Assembly: GCA_032622095.1 (NCBI GenBank)
Contig: CP136066.1
Coordinates: 207,912,978-207,976,977 of the forward strand
Reading direction: 5' to 3'
DNA length: 64,000 nt
Origin: Siphonodentalium dalli
Lineage: Eukaryota; Mollusca; Scaphopoda; Gadilida; Siphonodentaliidae
Positions 45,621 to 55,885 of the stretch are shown piece after piece (position 1 is the stretch's first letter; every line of letters starts with the position of its first letter). The translations under genes and the position numbers were made by a program. The notes under the pieces were generated by a model. The model had not been told where the DNA came from. It ran no database searches and worked only from the letters and a program-made list of their open reading frames with translations.

Positions 45621-45989
45621 TCACCATTCAACATCTTATTAATTAACATTTGTTAATTTCAGTTTGATTACAAGGTTTGATAGAATGAATCATTTCATAG
45701 TAAAAAAAATAAATTATGTAAAATCATTTTGTTAAATTGAATATTGCATAATTTATTTATCAGTTGTTGACTTTCTTTTTGTTTATTTGGCAGCTTTAGT
45801 GGGTAACTTGTGTGACTTGTAACGAGTAACTTGTAACGAGTAACTTGTGACGATACAATCATGTGATACACAAATCCCACCTTCTAGAAGAATGTTTCTT
45901 CATTTGATTAGCATGTAATCCAACTTGTGAGCTATTATCAAATTTAATCAATTGAATCTATATGAAAAAATGTAATCCATTGCACCCTA
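45621..45989. other. Non-coding stretch
   Basis: Contains a triple of ~12-bp TAACTTGTAACGAG-like units near 45803-45855. No gene. Confidence 0.4.
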
Positions 45990-46093
45990 CAGTAATGCTC
46001 TAAATAATCGACTCCTTAACCACAGCAGAATTATGGCTAATTTTTCACAATTTAGTCGGAAATATGGCTTGTTGCCATTCATCAGAAAGCTCT
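45990..46093. mobile_element. P1 MITE, left half only
   Basis: TA-CAGTAATGCTC to AGAAAGCTCT, then unrelated sequence; stops at the palindrome centre. Confidence 0.82.
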
Positions 46094-46325
46094 GTCATAA
46101 AATGTCAGTTTTCTTGCTAAATGTTATGGACCATGTATTTGCTCACATTACCAGGTAGCCACTTGTTCTCGGAAGTGGGATCAAAAGGGTATATTATCAA
46201 ATGGGCTGAGCTCTGCTTATTTAGAAGCCACCTGGGTCCTCAATGCGGGAAATGGGGATGGTGGAGCATAACGCCGATGGATTCCACTAAACAAGTTACC
46301 TACTAAACTACCTATTACATGCATG

Positions 46326-46787
46326 CAAGTCTGAGTTTAGTGTGCCTGTCATCTGCAGAATGAGGTCCCCAGAGGGTGAATTTAGTGATGCTATCCCGCA
46401 TAGTGGGCTGGCTAGCATCACTAAATTCACCCTCTTGGAACCTCATTCTGCATGGCCTCATCTGCTATGGGAGACAGACTCAGATTGAAGTTCCCAAATG
46501 GCGATTATAGAGATGTACAACCATTGGGAACCTCAATTATGCAATGTGTCGTCTGCCAATTTGGGGATATAGAGAAACTGAACTAAAAAAGAAATAGAAT
46601 CTTTGTGAAGAAGTTTCTATAGAAATTTCATAATAAAGAAACTTTTCAGAGAAGATGATGCCTAAGCAGAATGAGGTCCCCAGAGGGTGAATTTAATGAT
46701 GCTAGCCTGCTGTGCTGGATAGCTTCACTAAATTCACCCTCTGGGGACCTCATTCTGCAAATGACAGGCAAACTGAACTCAGGCTTG
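46326..46787. mobile_element. H2 element, complete (462 bp), perfect 8-bp TSD
   Basis: CATGCATG on both sides (46318-46325, 46788-46795). CAAGTCTGAGTTTAGTG and its inverse are the ends; a hairpin lies at each end (about 46356-46452 and 46666-46759) with ~210 bp between them. Reference H2. Confidence 0.93.
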
Positions 46788-47094
46788 CATGCATGTAACA
46801 TCTCTCGAGTTGAAATTCTTCTTATTTCACATTCTCAAGATAATTTATTGAATAATTTATACATATCTTGTGTAGATTTCTACTATATATAGCACAGGAT
46901 GGTGTAACATATTGCTAATCTATTTTATGAATAAAAATAATTTTGTTTGTTGTTTTATTAGATAATAATATTATTAATATTAATTTATATTTAAAATAAA
47001 ACATAAAGATAATATGTGACAGGTAGTATAAATTAGTATGTCAGAGGGTATTAGTTGATGTAATGCTATTTAATTAGACTTTAAAGTTATGTGA
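46788..47094. other. Very AT-rich non-coding stretch
   Basis: Runs of ATTATTAATATTAATTTATA. No gene. Confidence 0.4.
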
Positions 47095-47450
47095 AACACT
47101 CTGGTAGGTTGATCCAATAGAAATGGAGAATAATCTCACTCAAAGTTGTTCTTTTTACGAATATTAATCCAAATTGCCAACACACACTGTCATTCTGATA
47201 TATTATTTAAATGCACAGACTCTGGATGGTGAAATCATTTGTGTTTGTTTGTCATCGATTGTTGCGTCCCGAATCCAGATGTAAATATTTACAACTGAGC
47301 GTAGTTTTGACGATGTTTTCTATTGAGTGGTATGGTCGATTTCTTTGAAATTTTCGACGATGTTAGTAGAATGCTACATTCTCCAGGTTGGCACAACGCC
47401 TGAATACTAACTTATCAATTTCGCGAACTCGGACAAGTCCATAATATGTC
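47095..47450 (+). repeat. Dispersed repeat, empty-site partner of 35640-36600
   Basis: Same sequence as the flanks of the hairpin-ended element at 35819-36392, but continuous across CATCGATTGTTGCGTCCCGA. Confidence 0.75.
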
Positions 47451-47613
47451 TTTAATTATGACAGCTCTTGTAAAACACACTGGTGAGCTGCAGCTAAACA
47501 GATATCATACCTGATTGGAGGTGTAAAGGAAGGGGGTGGCATATCTTTAAGGTCCAAACCATAATTATATTTGGAGGAAAAGCTTAGACTAAACTTATTC
47601 TTTTTGATGGGAC

Positions 47614-48025
47614 CAAGTCTGATTATAGTGTGCCTGTCATTTGCAAAATGAGGTCCCCAGAGGGTGAATTTAGTGATGCCATCCTGTATAGCAGGCTAGC
47701 ATCACTAAATTCACCCTCTGGGAAACTCATTCTGCATGGCCTCATCTCGTATGGGAGACATAGACTCAGACTGAAGTTCCCAAATGGTGAATGTTGTGAT
47801 CTACACCCATTGGGAACCTCGATTATACAATGTGGGAGATATTGAGAAACTGAACTAAGAAATAAATAGAATCTAGGTGAAAAAGTTTCTAGAGAAGATG
47901 AGACCTAAGCAGAATGAGGTCCCCAGAGGGTGAATTTAGTGATGCTAGCCCACTATGCAGGATACCGTCACTAAATTCATCCTTTGGGGACCTCATTCTG
48001 CAAATGACAGGCACACTATAATCAG
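47614..48025. mobile_element. H2 element, right tip missing
   Basis: CAAGTCTGATTATAGTG at the left; both hairpins; right end stops at ACTATAATCAG, lacking the last ~5 bases. Confidence 0.85.
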
Positions 48026-48241
48026 GAACATTGGAACCACGGCAGTTTTCGGTCTATGTCAGTTTTCTACTGTCATTGTGCATCACTGAACCATAGTCAT
48101 TTTTAACAAAAATATGCAACTAACAAAAAAAACCTGAGTTCAACGGAAACATACAAGTAACTGCCAAAAATGCCAAAGATTCCTTTGCCGTGCCATGTGT
48201 GCGGCAAATGCTAATTGGAAGGGCCTTTACATGATATGACT

Positions 48242-49465
48242 GCTTCTTTGGGTGTATCTGGATGCGAGATGCTTCTTTGGGTGTATCTGGATGCGAGATG
48301 CTTCTTTGGGTGTATCTGGATGCGAGATGCTTCTTTGGGTGTATCTGGATGCGAGATGCTTCTTTGGGTGTATCTGGATGCGAGATGCTTCTTTGGGTGT
48401 ATCTGGATGCGAGATGCTTCTTTGGGTGTATCTGGATGCGAGATGCTTCTTTGGGTGTATCTGGATGCGAGATGCTTCTTTGGGTGTATCTGGATGCGAG
48501 ATGCTTCTTTGGGTGTATCTGGATGCGAGATGCTTCTTTGGGTGTATCTGGATGCGAGATGCTTCTTTGGGTGTATCTGGATGCGAGATGCTTCTTTGGG
48601 TGTATCTGGATGCGAGATGCTTCTTTGGGTGTATCTGGATGCGAGATGCTTCTTTGGGTGTATCTGGATGCGAGATGCTTCTTTGGGTGTATCTGGATGC
48701 GAGATGCTTCTTTGGGTGTATCTGGATGCGAGATGCTTCTTTGGGTGTATCTGGATGCGAGATGCTTCTTTGGGTGTATCTGGATGCGAGATGCTTCTTT
48801 GGGTGTATCTGGATGCGAGATGCTTCTTTGGGTGTATCTGGATGCGAGATGCTTCTTTGGGTGTATCTGGATGCGAGATGCTTCTTTGGGTGTATCTGGA
48901 TGCGAGATGCTTCTTTGGGTGTATCTGGATGCGAGATGCTTCTTTGGGTGTATCTGGATGCGAGATGCTTCTTTGGGTGTATCTGGATGCGAGATGCTTC
49001 TTTGGGTGTATCTGGATGCGAGATGCTTCTTTGGGTGTATCTGGATGCGAGATGCTTCTTTGGGTGTATCTGGATGCGAGATGCTTCTTTGGGTGTATCT
49101 GGATGCGAGATGCTTCTTTGGGTGTATCTGGATGCGAGATGCTTCTTTGGGTGTATCTGGATGCGAGATGCTTCTTTGGGTGTATCTGGATGCGAGATGC
49201 TTCTTTGGGTAGTATCTGGATGCGAGATGCTTCTTTGGGTGTATCTGGATGCGAGATGCTTCTTTGGGTAGTATCTGGATGCGAGATGCTTCTTTGGGTA
49301 ATATCTGGATGCGAGATGCTTCTTTGGGTGTATCTGGATGCGAGATGCTTCTTTGGGTAGTATCTGGATGCGAGATGCTTCTTTGGGTGTATCTGGATGC
49401 GAGATGCTTCTTTGGGTAGTATCTGGATGCGAGATGCTTCTTTGGGTAATATCTGGATGCGAGAT
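48242..49465 (+). repeat. 29-bp minisatellite, 42 units
   Basis: Unit GCTTCTTTGGGTGTATCTGG plus ATGCGAGAT. The first 33 units appear identical. The last nine alternate 29-bp (GGGTGTATC, B) and 30-bp (GGGTAGTATC, A; GGGTAATATC, C) units in the order A B A C B A B A C. All three plus frames and one minus frame stay open for hundreds of codons because the unit has no stop in those frames. The resulting 300-450-residue 'proteins' are translations of the satellite, not genes. Confidence 0.97.
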
Positions 49466-49607
49466 GAAACATGTTTTGTTTAGTACACAATGGCCACCTA
49501 CCTTATTATATAGTATCTATAGTGCACAAATCACATCCCACATGTTCACACAAACAACAAAAGCACTTCAAAATTTTGTTTGTGTGTGTGGATAGCTTCT
49601 TCGCAAC

Positions 49608-50051
49608 TTAAAGTTACTCAATCCGATTCGATGGTCCCCATATCATCAGATTCCAACAACAACAACATTTTTTTGAAATGCTGCTTCAGTTATCAGAATG
49701 GAGTCATTGCCCAAAAATAATGCTGACCAGTGTCAACTTTAAAATTATAAAATTGCCCGAAACATATTATTTATCAACATTTGTTCGACAAAATTTGGCC
49801 TTATTATATACAGAAAGCCTCTTGAATTTAGAGTTATCCATCTTCATCCGCAATTTGGTCTGAGACCGTTGGCTCGTCGACTGTTTACTGGGCCACTAAT
49901 AATTCTCTATGGTGAAAAATAATAGATTTCAAAAATCGATAACTCTGAGCTTTGATAGGTGGGTTCTTCGACTCAAATCAAATATTTTTGACCCCCGAAT
50001 CCAAATAAATAGTAATTGAGGGGGGCGCTTAATCGGATAATGCATCTTTAA
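49608..50051 (+). mobile_element. T6 TTAA element
   Basis: TTAA-AGTTACTCAATCCGATT at the left, GCATCTTTAA at the right. Internal landmarks as in 26102-26502. Confidence 0.8.
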
Positions 50052-50149
50052 TATGTCAAAAACACACACTCCCATCACTGCACTGTATCATTTCACATCA
50101 GTCATCTCTACCTACTGTGCTTATGTCACAAAACATTCAACATCCATGT

Positions 50150-50216
50150 GTAATGTTATTATACGTGTAATGTTATTATACGTGTAATGTTATTATACGT
50201 GTAATGTTATTATCCA
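50150..50216 (+). repeat. 17-bp tandem repeat, four units
   Basis: GTGTAATGTTATTATAC repeated. Confidence 0.9.
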
Positions 50217-50224
50217 TTTATAGC

Positions 50225-50340
50225 ATTGTTTCGAGGTTCACATGAGGATTTATCAACCTGAGGAAGTTAGTACTCACCGAGGCCGAGGTGAATATTAACT
50301 TCCAAGGGTTGATAAATTCTCATGTCAACCTCGAAACAAT
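50225..50340. repeat. Long hairpin, ~55-nt arms
   Basis: ATTGTTTCGAGGTTCACATG and its inverse, centre CACCGAGGCCGAGGTG. Not related in sequence to other hairpins here. Confidence 0.85.
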
Positions 50341-50997
50341 TCAATAAGTGTTCTGATATATAACCTACCAATGTTATCAAGCCCATTAGGCCTGATATAC
50401 CTTTACTGACCCATGTATATTAGGTACATGGATCCATCGAATGCACAAAAAGGTGATTCAACTAGTCAAAATTTAACCCAGAGATTTATATCATCCTACT
50501 AATAACTCATGACATCGTGTTATTAATCCCACAATTCCCATTTACAGGACAATCCAATAGATATTGTGATTTATAAACTCCTTTTCTGTATGATTTATTA
50601 TGGGACTTTTAGAAGAAAGTTTATGATCATATAATAATATAATATATATGGAATAACTATACAGATGTAGTTTTTTGCCAAATTTGTGTATTGTTGGTGC
50701 CAGTTTCTAGCCTGCTTTCAATTCTATGTTAGATTAGTGTTGACTTTAGCATTATCAGGTGAGTTTACAATATGCCCTGATGTCTCTAGTTCTAGATGTT
50801 TAGACAGTCTAGAGCTTTTCATGTTAAACGTCCCCAATGTTCAATGTTCAATGTTGGATTGAATTTAATGTCTTATACTTGTTTAAAGGGATGGGCAGCC
50901 TTCATTGTAGGTTATAATTTAGAAATAACATTTATCAAATTATGATAATTTCCTCAAGAATATACTAATAGAATAGCATAATGATGATATATAGAAT
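50341..50997. other. Non-coding stretch
   Basis: No gene or recognised repeat. Confidence 0.4.
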
Positions 50998-51133
50998 ATA
51001 CGCATAGTGTTTCTGAATAACAAATTTAATCCACATGTGGGATTGGCGATTTGCACCACGAGCTTCAGCTCGTGGTGTAAATCGCCAATCCCACTCGTGG
51101 ATTAAATTTGTTATTCAGAAACACTATGCGTAT
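50998..51133. repeat. Long near-perfect hairpin, ~63-nt arms
   Basis: ATACGCATAGTGTTTCTGAA to its inverse, centre CACGAGCTTCAGCTCGTG. Confidence 0.9.
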
Positions 51134-51140
51134 ATTTTGT

Positions 51141-51310
51141 TTATGCCATGATCTTTACAATGCGATGGATAAAAACTTTTCCGTTCAAATTGTATGGAGA
51201 AAGTTTAATCCACTCTGCGAAGTTTATGCCACGATCTTTACAATGCGATGGATAAACTCTTTTCCGTTCAAATTGTATGGAGAAAGTTTAATCCACTCTA
51301 CGAAGTTTAA
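51141..51310 (+). repeat. ~81-bp tandem duplication
   Basis: TTATGCCATGATCTTTACAA unit repeated from about 51222 with few changes. Confidence 0.9.
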
Positions 51311-51792
51311 TCAACAGTAGGCACGTTTAATCAACAGGTGTTGATTAAATGTAAAATTTAAACAGATGGCTTTATTTATATAGTAAGATAGGCGATCGTG
51401 GTATAAATGAATACAATATTATTCACAGAACCCGCTTTGTATCGGAGAAAATGCAGGTCGAGTGTTGTTTAGTTTTTCGCAAAAATCGCAGTGAATTGTT
51501 TATAAGCAGAGTCACGATATTGTGTCATTTCCATATTAGATTCGCATGCATTACACGTCGGTTGTAAAACCCCTAATTTGGTGCATCTACAACTCACTTC
51601 TCACAATACAATCATAGTAAATTCCTCATTTGGTATGTATTACCATATATAGGTTAGGAGAAAATGCTAACTGGATTGAAAAATATTCATCTCTTTGCAA
51701 GAAAAATTATATTATGTTCACGTTTTCTGTCTGATTATTTACCAATCATGGATTAGCTGGATTTTGAAATGACAGTGGGTAGAATGGGTCAA
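51311..51792. other. Non-coding stretch
   Basis: No gene or recognised repeat. Confidence 0.4.
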
Positions 51793-52194
51793 TTAACCCT
51801 TTACCCAACAAACCGGCCAAAAACGGCCAAATAAAGCTGCAACAGCCTAAATTATCTTGGGTCTGTCTCAATAAAACCATACAAATATGGATATCATTGG
51901 AACCGGCTCCTTGACCACATTGTGATAGTTACAGTTATGCCCTGTGCCAATGCATTCTCTTATATATGCGAGTCGACCATAGGTCGCCTCGCATATATAA
52001 GAGAATGCATTGGCCTATAAAAAAAATCTTTTTTTAACACTTTTTACCATTTTTTCTTACATTCTTTAACAATTTTATAATTTTTAATGTGTTAAGCCAA
52101 TGCATTCTCTTATATATGCGAGGCGACCTATGGTCGACTCACATATATAAGAGAATGCATTGGCACAGGGCCGTTCTGTTGGGTAAAGGGTTAT
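51793..52194 (-). mobile_element. T1 element, complete, reverse (402 bp)
   Basis: TTAACCCTTTACCCAACAAA to GGGTAAAGGGTTAT. Both HP69 hairpins. Confidence 0.94.
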
Positions 52195-52329
52195 AATAGA
52201 ATTTGGTGTGATTTGAATGCGATTGTTGATGGCATTAATAATGTTATCTTTGCCTTCCACAGTGCAACGGAACATTTTCATTGGACAAGCCGGTAGTTCC
52301 GAGTGTTTGTCTATAAACAAATGGGTCTA

Positions 52330-52500
52330 TAACATTTTTGATGTTTGTTTACATAACAAAGCATAGAAACGTGACAATAATATGCAATGTTATGTACGCG
52401 ATATTTATGACAACATCTGTCTATAATATTCTTTCTGTTTATGGCAATTGTAAGCGAATGTGACTATTTTAACAGCTATACCCACCGCAAAGGTGTGGAC
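52330..52500 (+). repeat. Dispersed repeat paired (inverted) with 56880-57310
   Basis: GTCTATAATATTCTTTCTG and GTGACTATTTTAACAGC occur in inverse form at 57147-57210 and across the T4 insertion there. Confidence 0.7.
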
Positions 52501-52587
52501 ATATATGTGGTCTTATTACTGATGTTTATGTTGGATTAAGTTATGTATATTCACTTGAAGCAAGACGGCTTGGGCTAAGACTGTTTG

Positions 52588-53010
52588 ACCCTTTCTATAC
52601 TAAATACTCATTGATGAGTAGTTACCTTATTAACCCTTTCTATACTAAATACTCATTGATGAGTAGTTACCTTATTAACCCTTTATATACTAAATACTCA
52701 TTGATGAGTAGTTACCTTATTAACCCTTTCTATACTAAATACTCATTGATGAGTAGTTACCTTATTAACCCTTTCTTTACTAAATACTCATTGATGAGTA
52801 GTTCCCTTAGGAAATGTTCAGATAATAAGTTCAACAAATGACCTATGGTCGTTTGTTGAACTTATTATCTGAACATTTCCCTCCAATGAATATGAACCAT
52901 TCAGCACTTGTGTTAACATTTAGTCTAACTGTCGTCTGCTAATTTATTCTGAAAACCCCTCTAAATGACTAATAAACCATTCCAATGTATACGTTTATAA
53001 CTGAATGGGA
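52588..53010. mobile_element. T2 element with tandemly amplified left end
   Basis: About 4.7 units of 45 bp (CCCTTTCTATACTAAATACT then CATTGATGAGTAGTTACCTT and ATTAA) at about 52590-52812, followed by the T2 body. Right terminus missing. Confidence 0.88.
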
Positions 53011-53136
53011 GAAACCAGAAAATTCACAGAAAACAGAAGAATCCAGTTTAATTTTAAGTGATGGGAAACACTCCGGTAGGGTGATCAAATAGAAATTGAG
53101 AACTTGACAGGAATGTGATAATAGCAAGGGTCACTA

Positions 53137-53285
53137 TTATCCCTTTCATGACGAGATCTGCATTGGTGCAGCATTAAAGATCATGTGTCAGTGCATTCTC
53201 CCATAGGGAGACTCGCATAAAAAGAGAATGCATTTGCACAGGGTATTTGCAAAATTTCAGGAAGCTCTAGTCACAGAAAAGTTAA
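53137..53285. mobile_element. T3 remnant
   Basis: TTATCCCTTTCATGACGAGA to AGTCACAGAAAAGTTAA; a single, reduced hairpin. Shares TTAA 53282-53285 with the next element. Confidence 0.72.
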
Positions 53286-53801
53286 CCCTTTCAATACTAA
53301 ATACTCATTGACGAGTAGTTCCCTTAGGAAAATTGTACAGATACAGTAATGCTCTAAATAATCGGACTCCTTAACCACAGCATAATTATGGGTAATTTTT
53401 CAGGATTTAGTCGGAAATATGGCTTGTTGCCATTCACCGGAAAGCTCTCACTGGAAAGCTCTCACTGAGAGCTTTCCGATGAATGGCAACAAGCCATATT
53501 TCCGACTAAATCCTGAAAAGTCACCCATAATTCTGCTGTGGATAAGGAGTCGATTACTTAGGGCATTACTGTAGTTCCCTTAGGAATTGTACAGATAATA
53601 AGTTCAATAAAGTTTGTTAACCATGTTGGACGTTTGTTGAACTTATTATCTAAACATTTCCCACCAATGAATGTTAATTCTTCTCCACTTTTCGTCTGGC
53701 TGCTCATATATCTTTAACATCCCTCCAAATGAATAATAGACCATGCCAATGTATACTTTTATAATTCAGTGGGAGAATCCATTTAGTATATAAAGGGTTA
53801 A
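53282..53801. mobile_element. T2 element hosting P1
   Basis: TTAACCCTTTCAATACTAAA to TTTAGTATATAAAGGGTTAA, interrupted by P1. Confidence 0.88.
53344..53571. mobile_element. P1 palindromic MITE inside T2 (228 bp)
   Basis: TA-CAGTAATGCTC to GGGCATTACTG-TA. A ~25-bp T2 phrase (GTTCCCTTAGGAA..TTGTACAGATA) is present on both sides (53317-53342, 53574-53597). The centre has a duplicated GGAAAGCTCTCACT. Confidence 0.9.
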
Positions 53802-53854
53802 GGTGTAATTTTAGGATTTCTATGTCATTACAGTAATTCATAATTTTTTACATT

Positions 53855-54306
53855 CAAGTCTGAGTTTAGTGTGTCTGTCATTCGCAGAATGAGGTTCCCA
53901 GAGGGTGAATTCAGTGACGCTATTCTTCATAGTGGGCCAGCATCACTAAATTCACCCTCTGGGAACCTCATTCTGCATGGCCTCATCTGCTATGGGAGAC
54001 AGAGACTCAAATTGAAGTTTCCAAATGGTGAATATTGTGATATACACCCATTGGGAACCTCGATTATGCAATGTGTTGTCTGCTAATTTGGTGATATAGA
54101 GAAACTAGACTAAAAAACAAATAGAATCTATGTGAAAATATGAAATTTTATAATAAAGAAACTTTCCAGAGAAGATGAGGCCTGAGCAGAATGAGGTCCC
54201 AAGGGGGTGAATTTAGTAATGCGTGACGCTGTGCAGGATAGAGTCACTAAATTCACCCTCTGGGGACCTCATTCTGCAAATGACGGGCACACTAAACTCA
54301 GGCTTT
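53855..54306. mobile_element. H2 element at a duplicated splice acceptor
   Basis: Flanks TTTACATT and TTCACATT. The right flank runs directly into CATTGCTATCTTTGCAA, the damaged acceptor of the exon copy at 54328. Confidence 0.85.
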
Positions 54307-54327
54307 TTCACATTGCTATCTTTGCAA

Positions 54328-54410
54328 CATTTGATGGGTTCAGCATGGTGCCATTATTACGCCCCCTAGAGATCCTCCATAACTCACTGTCGAGGAAGGA
54401 TGTTGATATA
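54328..54410 (+). pseudogene. Truncated duplicate of the exon at 54649-54867
   Basis: About 83 bp closely match the start of the intact exon 321 bp downstream, including the upstream acceptor tract CACATTGCTATCTTTGCA. The acceptor AG has become AA, so it cannot be used normally. The reading (FDGFSMVPLLRPLEILHNSL) keeps the protein pattern before the copy is cut at GTTGATATA by T3-like sequence that supplies a stop. This is a partial tandem duplication of the exon with its intron edge, now a pseudo-exon. Confidence 0.8.
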
Positions 54411-54600
54411 TTTTCATGACTGGAGCTTCCTGAATTTTTTTTGGAACCCTGTGCCAATGCATTCTCTTGTATATGCGAGTTGACCATAGGTCGCCTCGCA
54501 TATATAAGAGAATGCATTGGCCAAACAAATTTTATATATTATTTTTTATAATTGTTAAATGAAAAAAATGATAATTTTTTTTTAAATGTAAGAATTAATG
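54411..54600. mobile_element. T3 fragment with one HP69
   Basis: TTTTCATGACTGGAGCTTCC joined directly to the exon copy; HP69 at about 54453-54521; then degenerate T-rich linker. Confidence 0.7.
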
Positions 54601-54648
54601 ATAAAAAATGTTAGTAGTTCATATTTTTTCACATTGCTATCTTTGCAG

Positions 54649-54867
54649 CATTTGAAGGGTTCAGCATGGTGCCGTCTTTAAGACCCCTAGAGACTCTCCA
54701 TAACTCGCTGACGTGGAAGGATGTTGATATATTTTTGGAAAGGGTCACGGCCAAGCAAAAACGTACTACGTCGACGCGAGCCAGTGGAGGAACAACTCCA
54801 GTATCAACTGCAGGACAATCTCCCGTTAAAGCCCTGCCTCTAATTGATCCACTTAATTCACTAAAAG
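54649..54867 (+). CDS. Internal exon of unrecognised host gene
   Basis: 219 bp between TATCTTTGCAG and GTTAGTATATG. Phase 1 at both ends, 72 full codons. Reads FEGFSMVPSLRPLETLHNSL followed by TWKDVDIFLERVT; this N-terminal half looks folded and helical. The second half (from AKQKRTT through QSPVKALPLIDPLNSLK) is Ser/Thr/Pro rich and linker-like. The damaged copy upstream keeps the RPLE.LHNSL..KDVDIF pattern, so this part was conserved at the time of duplication. The next exon with a matching acceptor phase starts at 59288. I do not recognise the family. Confidence 0.75.
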
Positions 54868-54955
54868 GTTAGTATATGTCGGAGCATTGATTTAAAGGTT
54901 AGTATATGTCGGAGCATTGATTTAAAGGTTAGTATATGTAGAAACATTGATTTAA
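54867..54955 (+). repeat. Three tandem copies of the 5' splice site
   Basis: A 30-bp unit (GGTTAGTATATG..GAGCATTGATTTAAA) repeats from 54867, 54897 and 54927. Each copy carries AAAG|GTTAGT, so two spare donors lie just downstream of the exon. Confidence 0.9.
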
Positions 54956-55292
54956 TTCTTTTATGACGGGAGCTGCGCTGGTGCAACAACATTAAAGACA
55001 CTGTGCCAATGCATTCTCTTATATACGCAAGTCTCCCTATGGGAGACTCACATACATAAGAGAATGCACTGGCTACAATTTCAAGGTAAATATTGTTAGG
55101 TCAACATGTTCTCTTATAAATATGCAAGGCTCCCTATATGAGCTTCGCATATATAAGAAAATACACTGGCTTATAAGGTCAAAGTAATTATTGTTTGGCC
55201 AATGTATTCGCATATACTTGCATATATAAGAGAATGCATTGGCACAGGGTTTTTTAGCAAAATTTCTGGAAGCCCCGTCATGGAACGGTTAA
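54952..55292. mobile_element. T3 element with three hairpins (341 bp)
   Basis: TTAATTCTTTTATGACGGGA to CCCGTCATGGAACGGTTAA. Hairpins at about 55003-55073, 55100-55172 and 55200-55248. Starts within the last donor repeat. Confidence 0.82.
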
Positions 55293-55689
55293 CCATTTAC
55301 CCAACAAACCGGCCAAAACCAGCCAAATAAAGCTTCAACAGCCTAAAATATCTTGGGTCTGTCTCAATAAAACTATACAAATATGGATATCATTGGAACC
55401 GGCTCATTGACCACATTGTGATGGTTATAGTTATGCCCTGTGCCAATGCATTCTCTTATATATGCGAGTCGACCATAGGTCGCCTCGCATATATAAGAGA
55501 ATGCATTGGCCTAAAAAAAAAAAAAAATTAACACTTTTTAACATTTTTTCTTACATTCTTTAACAATTTTTATAATTTTTAATGTGTTAAGCCAATGCAT
55601 TCTCTTATATATGCGAGGCGACCTATGGTCGACTCGCATATATAAGAGAATGCATTGGCACAGGGCCCTTCTGTTGGGTAAAGGGTTAA
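55289..55689 (-). mobile_element. T1 element, complete, reverse (401 bp)
   Basis: Shares TTAA 55289-55292 with the preceding T3. Both HP69 hairpins; poly-A linker. Confidence 0.95.
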
Positions 55690-55885
55690 TGCATGATGAC
55701 TGTGATGACTGAATACTCACCGACCAAGTCACCAAGCCTGGATATAATGTGTCTGTCATATTCAGAATGAGGTCCCCAGAGGGTGAATTTAGTGATGCTA
55801 CAGTGGGCTAGCATTAATAAATTCACCCACTGGGGACCTCATTCTGCTTAGGCCTCATCTTCTGGAAAGTATCTATAGTCTCAAG

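Noticed and set aside
46155-46271. Short open segment after CCAG reading VATCSRKWDQKG..., ending in a stop
   Set aside because: Only 38 codons, phase 0 (unlike the other exons), no polyadenylation signal close by and no family match.
48215-49490. Very long ORFs of 316-456 codons on both strands
   Set aside because: They are pure translations of the 29-bp minisatellite, whose unit lacks stops in those frames; the unit length is not a multiple of three, so all frames read the same sequence.
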